In this document: in pieces, positions 8,289-18,105 of the stretch | Position numbering within the stretch: position 1 is the first letter of the stretch | How the letters are laid out: every line of letters starts with the position of its first letter | From: JAZDCJ01 sp036311985 | GTDB lineage: Bacteria > Actinomycetota > Actinomycetes > Actinomycetales > Micrococcaceae | Assembly (NCBI RefSeq): GCF_036311985.1 | Contig: NZ_JAZDCJ010000029.1 | Strand: one strand, 5' to 3' | Length of the DNA: 64,000 bases | The notes under the pieces: generated by a model | The model's input: only the letters and a program-made list of their open reading frames with translations | The model's database searches: none | What the model was told of the DNA's origin: nothing | Made by a program: the position numbers and the translations under genes

Positions 8289-9433
8289 GCGGCACCTCCC
8301 GCGGCGCGGCCCGCGGCTCCCGCGGTGGGGCCCGCCTGGACGGTGACGCTCCGCACGGCGGCGCGCAGCCGCTCGGCCGTGGCCTCCGGCATCACGTCGC
8401 CGATGAACGCGCCCATCGCGGCCTCCGAGCCGGCCAGGTACTTGAGCTTGTCGGCGGCCCGCCGGGGGCTCGTGAGCTGCAGGTGCAAGCGGTACTCGCC
8501 CGCGTCCGGATGCCCGATCGGCGCCTGGTACCAGGCTGCGATGTACGGCGTCGGCGTCGGATAGAGCGCGTCGAGGCCGCGCACGAGGCGCAGGTAGACG
8601 GCGGCAAGCTCCGCACGTTCCCCGTCCGTCAGCCCCGTGAGGTCGCCCACGTGGCGGTTCGGCACGACGTGCACCTCGATCGGCATGCGGGCCGCGAACG
8701 GGACGAGCACCGTGAAGTGCTCGGAGCGCTCCACGATCCGGGAGCCGTCGGCGACCTCGGCGGCGAGGACGTCCTCGAAGAGGTTCCCGCCCGTGTCCTC
8801 GCGGTGGGCGACGGCAGCCCGGAGCTGCGTCAGCGTCCGCGGGGTCGTGTACGGGTAGGCGTAGATCTGCCCGTGCGGATGGTGCAGGGTCACGCCGATC
8901 TCCGCCCCGCGGTTCTCGAACGCGAAGACCTGGCGCACCCCCGGCAGCGCGGAGAGCTCGCGCGTGCGGTGCGTCCACGCCTCGACGACGGTGCGGGCGC
9001 GCTCGATCCCGAGATCGCCGAAGGAATCCGCGTGGCCGGCCCCGAAGGCGATGACCTCGCAGCGGCCGTGCGCCGGGTGGACGGCACCGAGGCCCGCCCC
9101 GAGCTCCTGCGCGTGCTGTTCCGGGCCGAAGGAGGGGAAGCGGTTCTCGAACACCACGACGTCGTAGTCCTCCGCGGGGATCTCCGTCGCCCGGCCGTCG
9201 CGGCTCGGGCAGAGCGGGCATTCGTCCGCCGGCGGCAGGTGCGTGCGCTGCTGGCGGTGGGCGGCGAAGGAGACCCAGTCCCCCGTGAGCGGATCGTAGC
9301 GGAGCTCGGAGGCCCCCGGCCGCCCGGGCAGGTCCCGGGAATCACGGGGCACGGCGGGCGCGGGACGGCCCGCATCCTGGAAGTAGAGCAGCTCCCGGCC
9401 ATCGGCGAGGGCGGTACGCACGGGTTCAGTCAT
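8285..9433 (-). CDS. galT: Galactose-1-phosphate uridylyltransferase
   Basis: Exchanges UMP between UDP-glucose and galactose 1-phosphate. The active-site HPHGQ, with the His that is uridylylated, is at about residues 185-189 within LHHPHGQIYAY. A Cys pair (ECPLCPSR) lies in the N-terminal zinc-binding region, and the family motif VPNRHVGDL is present. I chose the ATG at 9433 (382 aa); an in-frame ATG at 9469 would add 12 residues. galK follows with a 4-base overlap, and the alpha-galactosidase gene lies 54 bp upstream. No galE is found in this window, so UDP-galactose 4-epimerase must be encoded elsewhere. Confidence 0.95.
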   Translation of the reverse strand: MTEPVRTALADGRELLYFQDAGRPAPAVPRDSRDLPGRPGASELRYDPLTGDWVSFAAHRQQRTHLPPADECPLCPSRDGRATEIPAEDYDVVVFENRFPSFGPEQHAQELGAGLGAVHPAHGRCEVIAFGAGHADSFGDLGIERARTVVEAWTHRTRELSALPGVRQVFAFENRGAEIGVTLHHPHGQIYAYPYTTPRTLTQLRAAVAHREDTGGNLFEDVLAAEVADGSRIVERSEHFTVLVPFAARMPIEVHVVPNRHVGDLTGLTDGERAELAAVYLRLVRGLDALYPTPTPYIAAWYQAPIGHPDAGEYRLHLQLTSPRRAADKLKYLAGSEAAMGAFIGDVMPEATAERLRAAVRSVTVQAGPTAGAAGRAAGGAA

Positions 9434-9487
9434 CACGGTTCCGTTCAACGGGGAGGGGCGCTCCGGCATCGCCCGGCTGGCCGCCGC

Positions 9488-11605
9488 TCACCGCACCCGC
9501 TCCACGTGCAGCAGCAGCGCCCGCTCCGGGTTCAGTGCCGGCATCGGCAGTCCGACCGTCCCGAGGTAGCCGCCCGGAAGCTCGAGCGGCTCCGCGAGCC
9601 AGGCCGGAGGCCTCCGGTGCCCGAACGTCCCCGCCTCGCCGCCCGGCACGATCGCGCTCACCCGGTAGGCGGACGCCGGATCGAGGCCGGGCACGGCCAC
9701 GGTCCCCGGGGACTCGTCGTCCGACGCCGCGAGGCACGCGAGGGCGAACAGGGCCTCGCCGCCGTCCTCGGCCACGGTGCCGTAGAGCTCGAACGCCTCG
9801 TTCCCCAGGTCCGCCCGCACGGAGGTGCCGGAGTGGAGCAGCCCGCGGTGGCGCCGGTAGAGCGCGATCAGCCCGCGCAGCGTCTCCCGGTCCGCCCCCT
9901 GCGCCTCGCGGATGTCCCACTCCATGCCGAAGTGGCCGAAGAGCGCCGTGATGCCGCGGAACCCCAGCGCGTGGGTGCGCCCCGAGGTGTGGGCCGTGGC
10001 CGGGCCGATGTGCTGGCCGACGAGCTCCGGCGGCAGGACGCGCTGCGTCCAGTGCTGGATGCCCTGCCGGTTGAGGGCATCGTTGGAATCGGAGGCCCAG
10101 ACCCGGTCCGTGTGCTCGAGCACGCCGAGGTCCACGCGTCCGCCGCCCGAGGAGCAGGACTCGATCTCGAGCCCGGGATGGCGCTCCTTGAGCGCGTCCA
10201 TGAGCGCGTAGGCGGCGAGGGTCTGGGCGTGCTGGGAGGGCGCGCCGGCGCTGGAGACGTCGGCGAGGTCCCGGTTCTGGTCCCACTTCAGGAAGGAGAC
10301 CGGGTGCCCGGCATCGCGGGCGCGGGACAAGACGGCGTCGAGCGAGTCGCGCACGTGGGCGAACGCGGCGGGGTTCGCCAGGTCGACGACGTGCTGCTGG
10401 CGCCACGTAGGGGCGAGCCGGTCCGCGCGCGCCCGACACAGCCACTCCGGGTGGTTCCGGGCGAGCTCCGAGTCGGGGTTCGCCATCTCCGGTTCGACCC
10501 AGAGCCCGAACTCCATCCCGAGGCCGCGCACGTGCGCGATGAGCGGCTCGAGCCCGTCGGGCCAGGCCTCGGGCGAGACCTCCCAGTCGCCGAGCCCGGA
10601 GGTGTCGTCCCGCCGCGAGCCGAACCAGCCGTCGTCGAGCACGAACCGCTCGACGCCGAGCTCCGCCGCGGTGTCGGCGAGCTCCTTGAGCACGCCCAGA
10701 TCGTGGTCGAAGTACACGGCCTCCCACGTGTTCAGCACGACCGGCCGCGGAGTGCGCGGGTGGTTCGGGCGCGAGCGCAGGTAGCGGTGGAAGCGCTCGG
10801 TGATCCCGTCGAGGCCGGCCGTGGAGTGCGCGGCGTAGAGCCACGGGCTCGTGTGCGCACCCCCCGGCTCCAGCACGAGCTCGCCGGAACCGGGCAGCTC
10901 CCCGGCCCCCAGCAGTCGCTGCGGGGTGGAATGGCGCTCGGCGAACACGCCGTAGTTGCCGCTCCAGCCGAAGTGCACGGCCCAGACCTCGCCGGAGCGG
11001 TTGCCGAAGCCCGTGGTTCCGGCGGCGAGCAGGAGCGGGGAGTCGTGCCCCGTCCGGCCATGGCGCCCGTCCCGCCGCCAGGTGCCCTGGCGGAACGGCA
11101 GCCGCTGCGGGTGGCGTTCGCGCGTCCAGCGCCCGGTCGTGTCGAGCAGTTCGACGGCGGCGGGCCCGGCCGGCACCACGGCGTTGAGCGCGTCGATCCG
11201 GTACGGGGCCGCGCCCGTGTTGGCGAGCGTGTGGCGCAGGCGCAGCAGCCCCCCGGGGAGCAGCTCGATCCGGGTCGCGAGCCGCAGCCCGGCCTCGGCG
11301 TCCTCGGCGGTGAGCGTCAGGCCGCCGTCCTCCTCCTCGACCCGCGGGTGGGTGAAGACGGCGGAGGCGTCGCGGCCCTCGCGGCTGCCGGTCAGCAGAG
11401 GGGTCCCGGACCAGCCGTGGGCGGCCTGCGGCCACAGCGGGAAGACGTGCGGGGTGTCGTAGCTCGAGTGCAGGACGGAGCCGGCGGGGACGGTGCCGGG
11501 CAGGGGGCCGGGATCGGCGCCGAAGTGGACGACGGCGGGGCCGGACTCCGTGCCCGGGTCCAGGACGAGGGCGGTTCCTTCGCCGGCGAGGCGGATCAGG
11601 GCCAC
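9488..11605 (-). CDS. Alpha-galactosidase, glycoside hydrolase family 36
   Basis: Removes terminal alpha-linked galactose from melibiose- or raffinose-type oligosaccharides. The 705-residue protein has the GH36 layout: an N-terminal beta-sandwich, a TIM barrel with FVLDDGWFG and FGLWVEPEM, the nucleophile Asp in SFLKWDQNRD at about residue 442, and the acid/base Asp in WASDSNDALNRQ near 503, then a C-terminal beta domain. No signal peptide, so it acts inside the cell on imported sugar. The GTG start at 11605 has GAAGGAG five bases upstream (11611-11617), and the gene overlaps the end of lacZ by 10 bp. Confidence 0.92.
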   Translation of the reverse strand: MALIRLAGEGTALVLDPGTESGPAVVHFGADPGPLPGTVPAGSVLHSSYDTPHVFPLWPQAAHGWSGTPLLTGSREGRDASAVFTHPRVEEEDGGLTLTAEDAEAGLRLATRIELLPGGLLRLRHTLANTGAAPYRIDALNAVVPAGPAAVELLDTTGRWTRERHPQRLPFRQGTWRRDGRHGRTGHDSPLLLAAGTTGFGNRSGEVWAVHFGWSGNYGVFAERHSTPQRLLGAGELPGSGELVLEPGGAHTSPWLYAAHSTAGLDGITERFHRYLRSRPNHPRTPRPVVLNTWEAVYFDHDLGVLKELADTAAELGVERFVLDDGWFGSRRDDTSGLGDWEVSPEAWPDGLEPLIAHVRGLGMEFGLWVEPEMANPDSELARNHPEWLCRARADRLAPTWRQQHVVDLANPAAFAHVRDSLDAVLSRARDAGHPVSFLKWDQNRDLADVSSAGAPSQHAQTLAAYALMDALKERHPGLEIESCSSGGGRVDLGVLEHTDRVWASDSNDALNRQGIQHWTQRVLPPELVGQHIGPATAHTSGRTHALGFRGITALFGHFGMEWDIREAQGADRETLRGLIALYRRHRGLLHSGTSVRADLGNEAFELYGTVAEDGGEALFALACLAASDDESPGTVAVPGLDPASAYRVSAIVPGGEAGTFGHRRPPAWLAEPLELPGGYLGTVGLPMPALNPERALLLHVERVR

Positions 11606-14600
11606 GGGGTCTCCTTCACGATGGTGCGGGATTCGGGGGTGGTGCGGGAGCCGGGGGTGGTGTGCGTCAGGGTGAACGCCAGCACCAGCCTTGCACGGTC
11701 CGCGGTCAGGGCGTGCCGCGCGGGCACGTCGACGCCGCAGGAGCGGCTGCCGAGGCCGTGCTGGCCGGCGTCGATCACCAGCTCCCAGGACGACGGCGCC
11801 GGCAGCGCGTGCGGGTGCGTCGCCGCGGCGAGCTCGGCCTGGCTCCACGGCGAGAGCGTGAAGCCGGCGTCGTCGGGGCCGTCGAGGACCTCGATCCCGA
11901 GCGTCGTCCCGCCGGCGAGGGCCAGGCTGAGCCGACGCAGCCGGCCGCGGCGGCCGTTGGCCTGCGGCCGGGGGTAGTCGGTGCGCAGCGCGCCGGCGGG
12001 CAGGGCGTGCCGGCCGAGGCGCTGGGCGGAGCACGAGTCCGGGTAGGACTCCCCCGGCCCGGCCCCGTACCACTCGACGGCGGAGGCGTCGTCGAGCGCG
12101 TCGTGCGGGAGCGTGAAGGCGAGGCCGAGCTGGGCCAGCGGGAACCCCGGGTCGGCGAGCGCCTGGAACTCGGCGTCGAGCACGAGCGCGTCTCCGCGCC
12201 GGCTCCACGCGCACCGTGTTTCGAAGCCGAGCGGCAGGGCGGGCGGGGCCCAGCGGTGGACGGCCGTGACGGCACGCCCGGCATCGGCAGGCTCCACGGA
12301 CACCGTCCGGCGCTGTAACACATGCAGCCCGGCGGCCTTCCAGCGCTCGGCCAGCGGGGCCGGATCGGCCGGATCCGTGCCGGCGTGGGCGTCCCAGTCG
12401 AAGCCCTCCGGCGCGTGGGCCTCGACACCGACGGCCCCGACCCCTCCGGGGCGCAGGTCGCGCGTGGGCTCGATCGATCCGGCGTCGTTGTCCGTGGGGG
12501 CGCGGAAGAGCTCGAGCCGCGGGCCGGAGATCTCCACGGCCCCGAGCCCGGCCAGGAGTCCGGCGGGGTCGAAGCGGGGCGCGCCGGAACGCGCGGGCGG
12601 CGCTTCGACCACGGCATCCGGCGTCCCCGCCGCGGCCGCGTCCGGCGTCGCACCGGGCGCCCCGACGACGGACTGGCCCCACGCCACCTCGTGGCCGGCC
12701 GCGGCCCACCAGGTGTCCCGGGCCAGGCGGGCGGAGACGGTCAGCACGCCGCCCGTTGCCGCGCCTCCCGTTTCCCCGAGGGCCGACACCTCGGCCGGAT
12801 CGGGAACCCGCACGGCGGTCCGCGGGGCCACGGGCGGGACGTCGAGGACCCCCGAGGCGAGCTCGACGCCGTCGTGCCCGGCGAGGCTCCAGGTGAACGT
12901 GAACGCGGAGAGGTCGACGAAGTCCTGCCGGTTCAGCACCGTCAGTCCGCCCCCGGCTCCGGCTCGGGCTCCGGCATCGACGTCGCTGGTGATCCGCACG
13001 GGCTCGATCACCTTGGCGTACTCGAGAAGCCCCGGGGTGGGCGTGCCGTCGGCGAAGACGAGTCCGTCGAGGACGAAGTTCCCGTCGTGCACCGGCTCGG
13101 CGAAGTCGCCCCCGTAGGCGTGGACCTCGCCTCCGTCCGGGGCCGCGGCGAGCAGGCCGTGGTCCTTCCACTCCCACACGAAGCCGCCGGCGGCCCGGGG
13201 GTAGGCATCGAAGAGGGCCTCGTAGTCCGCGAGCCCGCCGGGCCCGTTGCCCATGGCGTGCGCGTACTCGCACAAGACGTACGGCTGGGCGGCGATCCGC
13301 GCGGCGCCCTCGGCGCTGGCCGACGGCACCGGCTCCCCGCGCAGGAGGGACTCCGATTCGGCCGGCGTGGCATACATGCGCGAATACACGTCGGTGTAGG
13401 CGGCGTCGTGGTCGCCCTCGTAGTGGATCGGCCGGGACGGATCGTGTTCGCGCAGCCAGGCCGCCATGGCCGCGAGGTTCTCCCCCGTGCCGGACTCGTT
13501 GCCGAGGGAGAACATCACGACGCTCGCGTGGTGCGCGTCGCGGCGCCACGTGCGCTCGATCCGGTCCAGGTACGCCTCGCGCCAGGCCGGGTCGGCGGAC
13601 GGGTTGCCCGCCCAGTGCGCCGCGGCGAAGCCGTGGGTCTCGAGATCGCACTCGTCGACGATCCAGAAGCCGAGCTCGTCCGCGAGCTCGAGCAGGTGGT
13701 GGTCCGGCGGGTAGTGGCTCGTACGGATCGCGTTGATGTTGTGCCGCTTCATGAGCGCCAGCTCGCCGCGCGTGAACTCCTCGGTGACCGCCCGCCCCGT
13801 GCGCGGGTGGAACTCGTGCCGGTTCACGCCCTTGAAACGCACCGGGGCGCCGTTGACCATGAAGACGCCGTCGACGATCCGCACGCTGCGGAAGCCCAGC
13901 CGCAGGCGCACCGTCTCGGTGGCGGAGGCGAGCTCGGCGGCGTAGAGCCGCGGGGTCTCCGCGGTCCAGCCCTGCACCGCGCCCACCTCGAGCTCGATCC
14001 GTGCGGTCGTGTGCCCAAGCGCCCCTGCCTCCCCGGGCGCCTCGAGGACGTGCTCGATCCCGAGCTCGGGGATCCGCAACGTCAGCGGGAAGGACCCCGG
14101 CGCGGCGTCCGCCTCGAGCGCCAGGCGCCCCGCCCCGGCGTCGTACTCCGCCCACGCGCGCACGTCCCGGATCCCGCCCGCGGGCTCGGCGATCAGCGTG
14201 ACGTGGCGGAAGATCCCGGGCAGCCACCACTGGTCCTGGTCCTCGAGGTAGCTCGCCGCGGAGAAGCCGTGCACGCGCACCACGAGCCGGTTCTCCTCCA
14301 ACGGCGCCAGCAGGGCCGCGGTGGCGTCGAACTCATGGGTCAGCCGGCTCCCGGCGGCGTGGCCGAGCTCCGTGCCGTTGAGCCACACGCGGAAGGCCGA
14401 CTCGACGCCCTCGAACCGCAGCAGCACACGCGCCGAGCGCTCGAGGACATCCCGCGAGAAGCCGAGCTCCTCGAGCGTAAAGGCGCGCAAGTGGTCGCCC
14501 ACCCCGTCCGCGTCCGGGACATACGGGGGATCCAACGGGAAGGGGTAGGCGACGTTCGTGTACCAGGGCGAGCCGAAGCGGTTCCGCTGCCCGAGGACCA

Positions 14601-14841
14601 GGGGCCCGTTCGCGGCGTCGAGCACCCAGTGCCCCGGGACCTGGACGGTGTCGCCGAAGACGGCGTCCGGCGCGGCCGGATCCGCCACGGCGGTGGAGCG
14701 GGAGGACGCGTAGCGGAAGCCCCAGGCGCCGTCGAGGGACGCCTCCGGACGGTCCGAATCGAGGTGCGCGCGGGCCGGCAGGGCGCCGTGGCCGGGCGAC
14801 GGATCGAGGTTCCAGGGCAGGGCGGGGGAAGCGGTCGTCAT
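11596..14841 (-). CDS. lacZ: Beta-galactosidase, glycoside hydrolase family 2 (LacZ type)
   Basis: Hydrolyses lactose and other beta-galactosides. The 1081-residue protein is of the long LacZ type, slightly longer than the E. coli enzyme. It shows the sugar-binding domain (YTNVAYPFPLDPPYVP), the GH2 barrel with NINAIRTSHYPPDH and WIVDECDLETHGF, the acid/base Glu in FSLGNESGTG near residue 448, the nucleophile Glu in VLCEYAHAMGNG near 524, and a C-terminal Bgal small-chain domain with ESYPDS. No signal peptide. TAGGAG precedes the ATG at 14841 by about nine bases; the gene starts 11 bp after the permease stop and overlaps the alpha-galactosidase start. Confidence 0.95.
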   Translation of the reverse strand: MTTASPALPWNLDPSPGHGALPARAHLDSDRPEASLDGAWGFRYASSRSTAVADPAAPDAVFGDTVQVPGHWVLDAANGPLVLGQRNRFGSPWYTNVAYPFPLDPPYVPDADGVGDHLRAFTLEELGFSRDVLERSARVLLRFEGVESAFRVWLNGTELGHAAGSRLTHEFDATAALLAPLEENRLVVRVHGFSAASYLEDQDQWWLPGIFRHVTLIAEPAGGIRDVRAWAEYDAGAGRLALEADAAPGSFPLTLRIPELGIEHVLEAPGEAGALGHTTARIELEVGAVQGWTAETPRLYAAELASATETVRLRLGFRSVRIVDGVFMVNGAPVRFKGVNRHEFHPRTGRAVTEEFTRGELALMKRHNINAIRTSHYPPDHHLLELADELGFWIVDECDLETHGFAAAHWAGNPSADPAWREAYLDRIERTWRRDAHHASVVMFSLGNESGTGENLAAMAAWLREHDPSRPIHYEGDHDAAYTDVYSRMYATPAESESLLRGEPVPSASAEGAARIAAQPYVLCEYAHAMGNGPGGLADYEALFDAYPRAAGGFVWEWKDHGLLAAAPDGGEVHAYGGDFAEPVHDGNFVLDGLVFADGTPTPGLLEYAKVIEPVRITSDVDAGARAGAGGGLTVLNRQDFVDLSAFTFTWSLAGHDGVELASGVLDVPPVAPRTAVRVPDPAEVSALGETGGAATGGVLTVSARLARDTWWAAAGHEVAWGQSVVGAPGATPDAAAAGTPDAVVEAPPARSGAPRFDPAGLLAGLGAVEISGPRLELFRAPTDNDAGSIEPTRDLRPGGVGAVGVEAHAPEGFDWDAHAGTDPADPAPLAERWKAAGLHVLQRRTVSVEPADAGRAVTAVHRWAPPALPLGFETRCAWSRRGDALVLDAEFQALADPGFPLAQLGLAFTLPHDALDDASAVEWYGAGPGESYPDSCSAQRLGRHALPAGALRTDYPRPQANGRRGRLRRLSLALAGGTTLGIEVLDGPDDAGFTLSPWSQAELAAATHPHALPAPSSWELVIDAGQHGLGSRSCGVDVPARHALTADRARLVLAFTLTHTTPGSRTTPESRTIVKETPWP

Positions 14842-14852
14842 CACACGGGCTC

Positions 14853-15743
14853 CTACTTGTTGCTGCCGAGCGTCAGGCCGGCGACGAAGTGCTTCTGCAG
14901 CACGATGAACAGGGCGATCGTGGGGATGGCGATCATCACCGCGCCCGCGGCGACCAGGTTGTTGTCCGTGAAGAAGGCCCCCTTGAGGTTGTTCAGGGCG
15001 GAAGTGACGGGCATGGCGTCGCCGTCGCGCAGCAGCACGAGGGCCCAGAAGAAGTCGTTGTAGATCCACGCGAACTGCAGCGTGCCGAGCGCCGCCATCG
15101 CGGGGCGGGTCAGCGGGAGGATGACCTGGAAGAACTGCCGCCAGATGCCGGCCCCGTCGACTTGGGCCGCCTCGCCGAGCTCGTCCGGCAGGGCCTTCAT
15201 GAAGTTGCTCAGCACGAACACGCAGAAGCCCATCTGGAACGCCACGTTGATCAGGATGATGCCGAGCTGGGTGTTATACAGGCCCAGGGAGAGGAACATC
15301 CGGTACAGCGGCGTGATGATGACCTGCTGCGGCAGCAGGTTCGCGGCCGTGAAGAACATCAGCATCGGGATGTTGAACCTGAAGCTGAAGCGGGCCAGGA
15401 CGAACGCGGCCATCGCGGAGAGGAACAGCACGAGCACGACCGCCGGGATGGCGATGATGAGCGAGTTCACGAAGTACTTCGGCAGCTCGGCCTGCGTCCA
15501 CGCGGTGACGTAGTTGTCGAAGTTCAGCGTGTCCGGCCAGGAGACGTAGCCCTTGACCGCCGTCTCCTCATAGGGGCGCAGCGAGGTGTAGACGGCCCAC
15601 AGCAGCGGGACCATCCAGGCCACCGCGCACGTGATCAGGACCGCGTGCAGGAGCACGCGTGCCGACGGGACGGGGCGGCGCCGCAGCGGGGGCACCGGCG
15701 CGGCGGTGCGGGCGGTGCGGGCGGTGGTCGCGGTGGTGCTCAT
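14853..15743 (-). CDS. Sugar ABC transporter permease, MalG type
   Basis: One of two membrane subunits of the galactoside importer (CUT1 family). The 296-residue protein has six hydrophobic helices, a basic N-terminal leader, and the cytoplasmic EAA loop (ELGEAAQVDGAGIWRQFFQ) that contacts the ATPase. The ending VAGLTLGSNK, close to family consensus, shows it is complete. It overlaps the upstream permease stop as ATGA (15740-15743). The matching ATPase subunit is not encoded here; CUT1 systems in actinomycetes commonly share one (MsiK), which I infer applies here. Confidence 0.92.
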   Translation of the reverse strand: MSTTATTARTARTAAPVPPLRRRPVPSARVLLHAVLITCAVAWMVPLLWAVYTSLRPYEETAVKGYVSWPDTLNFDNYVTAWTQAELPKYFVNSLIIAIPAVVLVLFLSAMAAFVLARFSFRFNIPMLMFFTAANLLPQQVIITPLYRMFLSLGLYNTQLGIILINVAFQMGFCVFVLSNFMKALPDELGEAAQVDGAGIWRQFFQVILPLTRPAMAALGTLQFAWIYNDFFWALVLLRDGDAMPVTSALNNLKGAFFTDNNLVAAGAVMIAIPTIALFIVLQKHFVAGLTLGSNK

Positions 15744-16645
15744 CGCGCGTCCTTCCGGAAGGTCTGCCACAGGTAACTGATGATGAAGCCGAGCGAGATC
15801 ACCAGGAGGATCACGGCGATCGCCGAGCCGAAGCCGATCCGGCTGGCCTCGCCGATGATGTTGTTGGTGATGAGCACCGAGAGCAGCTCGAGCCCGTTGG
15901 TGCCCTTGTTGATGATGTAGACGATGTCGAACGCCCTCAGGCCCTCGATCACGGTGACCACGAGCACCACGATGTTGATGGGCTTGAGCGTGGGGAAGAC
16001 GACCTGGAAGAACGTCTGCACCTGGTTGGCCCCGTCGATCTGCGCGGCCTCCTTGATGGAGGGGTCCACGCCCTTCAGGCCCGCGAGGTAGAGCACCATG
16101 ATGTAGCCGACGTGGCGCCACGCGGCGGCCACGAGGACCGCTCCGAGGTTGATGTCCGGATCCCCCAACCAGTTCACGTTGGCGCCGGAGAGCTGGTTGA
16201 TCAGGCCCTGGTCCTGCGAGTAGATGAGCGTCCAGATGAAGCCCACGAGCGCGAGCGAGAGGACCACGGGCAGGTAGAAGACGCCCTGGTAGAACCGCGT
16301 GGCCCGCAACTGCTTGTCCAGGACGACGGCGAGCAGCAGTCCCAGCGGCGTCGCGATGAGCGCCAGGACGGCGAGCCAGATGACGTTGTTGCGCAGGGCG
16401 GGCCAGAACGGCGGGTAGATCGTGACGATCTGCTGGTAGTTCTGCAGCCCGATGAACTCGATCGGCGTGACGCCGTTCCAGCGGGTGAAGGAAAGGAAGA
16501 CCGAGGCCATCGCCGGCCCCCAGACCAGTCCCATGACCACGAGCGTGGGGACCCCCAGCATGACGGCGAGGGCCACCCGGTCGCCCGTGGAATGGCGGCG
16601 GATCCTGCGCGTCGCGGGCGGGCGCGCGGTGTTCGTCTGGCTCAT
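15740..16645 (-). CDS. Sugar ABC transporter permease, MalF type
   Basis: Partner permease of the galactoside importer, 301 residues with six predicted helices. The EAA loop reads IKEAAQIDGANQVQTFFQ. The N-terminal helix starts after a short basic tail (TRRIRRHSTGD), and the first periplasmic-side loop contains SFTRWNGVTPIEFIGLQNY, typical of CUT1 MalF-like subunits. It starts 23 bp after the stop of the binding-protein gene and is coupled to the next permease by a 4-base overlap. Confidence 0.92.
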   Translation of the reverse strand: MSQTNTARPPATRRIRRHSTGDRVALAVMLGVPTLVVMGLVWGPAMASVFLSFTRWNGVTPIEFIGLQNYQQIVTIYPPFWPALRNNVIWLAVLALIATPLGLLLAVVLDKQLRATRFYQGVFYLPVVLSLALVGFIWTLIYSQDQGLINQLSGANVNWLGDPDINLGAVLVAAAWRHVGYIMVLYLAGLKGVDPSIKEAAQIDGANQVQTFFQVVFPTLKPINIVVLVVTVIEGLRAFDIVYIINKGTNGLELLSVLITNNIIGEASRIGFGSAIAVILLVISLGFIISYLWQTFRKDAR

Positions 16646-16668
16646 CGGTCTTCCCTTCCCCTCTCCGC

Positions 16669-18033
16669 CTAGCCGGCGAAGATGGCCTTCTTCTGCGCTT
16701 CGATGTCCGCAAGGACGGAATCGATGTTGCCCGGTTCGCGGATGAACGCCTGCAGCGAGGGGATCATCACGGTGGAGGCGAAGTCCGGGCGCGTGTCGCG
16801 GTCCAGGAACTGGGCGATGTGCGCCGCCTCGCCGACGACCTCGGACGCCTTCTGCTGCAGGGCCGTGTAGCCCGAGGTGTCCATGCCGTTCACGGGGGCG
16901 ACGAGGCCCTTGTCCGCATCGGTGTTGACCTTCTGCGCCTCGGGCGTGCCGAGGAACTCGAGCAGGGCCTTGGCCGTGCCGGCGTTCTGGGTCTGCGCGC
17001 TCATCATGAAGCCGTCGATCGGGGCGTCGATCGAGTCCGTGCCGTGCTCCGGGTTGACCTCGGGGAAGGTGAAGAAGTCGAGGTCCTCGAGGGCCTCTCC
17101 CCCCTCCGCGTCCTGGAACTGCTGGGAGACGAACATGCCCAGCAGGTAGGTGCCGGACTTCTTCTGCAGCAGGCCCTGGGCGGCCTCCTGCCAATCGCGG
17201 CCGAGCGCGCCCTCCTGGTGGTAGGGCAGGAGCCTGGCCCAGGTGTTGAAGACCTCCTTGACGGGATCCGTCTCCCAGGACTCCTCGCCCGCGAGGAGCC
17301 GGGTGTGGAAGTCGTAGCCGTTGATGCGCATGTTCAGGATGTCGAACGTGCCCATGGCCTCCCAGCCGCCCTTGTCGGCAAAGCCGATCGGGGTCAGGCC
17401 GTCCGACTTCATGCCCTCGGCCAGTTCGATGTACTCGTCGAGGGTCGTGGGGACGGAGTAGCCGTTCTCCTCGAACACCGACTTCCGGTAGAAGACGGCC
17501 CACGGGTAGTAGGAGACGGGGACGAAGTACTGCTTGCCGTCGGAGCCCGTGGAGGCCTCCTTGAACGACTCGTTGAAGTTGCCGCCGATGTTCTCCCAGA
17601 CGGAGCTGATGTCCCCCGCAAGGCCCTGATCGGCGAAGAAGCGCATGCGGTACCCGGCGAACCACGTGAAGACGTCGTCGGGGTCGCCCTGCAGGTAGGA
17701 GTTGATCTGCTCCTGGAAGGTGTTGTGGTCCACCGTGTTCACGCCGACCTCCGATCCCGAGGCCTCGATGAAGGCGTCGACGATCTTCTGGTAGGCGGCC
17801 TTGGGGACCGCGTCGGACTGGTTGGAGCCGAGGGTGATGGCGCCGGTGCCGTCGCCGGCGGCGGCGCCAGAGCCGCCACCGCCACAGGCGCTGAGGGCCG
17901 CCATCACGGACAGCCCGAGGCCGCCTCCGAGGACGGCGCGGCGGCTGACGGGGACGCTCGCGTGCCGCCCGAGCCCGAGGGGGCGGGGCGAGAGCGGGGC
18001 GCCGGACATGCGTGGGTCGAAACGGGGTGCCAC
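16669..18033 (-). CDS. Sugar ABC transporter substrate-binding lipoprotein
   Basis: Captures the sugar outside the membrane for the two permeases that follow. The 454-residue protein has an N-terminal export signal with twin arginines (SRRAVLGGGLGLSVMAAL) leading directly to the lipobox LSAC, so the mature protein should be anchored through its Cys; export by Tat is possible. The rest has the fold pattern of family-1 sugar-binding proteins. The GTG at 18033 is chosen because AAGGAG (18039-18044) lies five bases before it; an in-frame ATG at 18168 would put 45 hydrophilic residues before the signal. First gene of the operon. Confidence 0.9.
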   Translation of the reverse strand: MAPRFDPRMSGAPLSPRPLGLGRHASVPVSRRAVLGGGLGLSVMAALSACGGGGSGAAAGDGTGAITLGSNQSDAVPKAAYQKIVDAFIEASGSEVGVNTVDHNTFQEQINSYLQGDPDDVFTWFAGYRMRFFADQGLAGDISSVWENIGGNFNESFKEASTGSDGKQYFVPVSYYPWAVFYRKSVFEENGYSVPTTLDEYIELAEGMKSDGLTPIGFADKGGWEAMGTFDILNMRINGYDFHTRLLAGEESWETDPVKEVFNTWARLLPYHQEGALGRDWQEAAQGLLQKKSGTYLLGMFVSQQFQDAEGGEALEDLDFFTFPEVNPEHGTDSIDAPIDGFMMSAQTQNAGTAKALLEFLGTPEAQKVNTDADKGLVAPVNGMDTSGYTALQQKASEVVGEAAHIAQFLDRDTRPDFASTVMIPSLQAFIREPGNIDSVLADIEAQKKAIFAG

Positions 18034-18105
18034 GAGAACTCCTTTGTTGTGCCTGGATCCAGGTCGTGGAGGGTGCATTCCGTGGTGTTGATAAAACCAC
18101 TCATG

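Noticed and set aside
8483..11977. A 1164-codon open frame on the plus strand through galT and the alpha-galactosidase gene
   Set aside because: It is antisense to two genes with complete active-site motifs, its translation is low-complexity (Arg, Gly, Val, Glu) and it has no ribosome binding site. High GC creates long stop-free antisense frames.
12322..15063. A 913-codon open frame on the plus strand through lacZ
   Set aside because: Antisense to a full-length LacZ with intact catalytic residues; composition is typical of a shadow frame.
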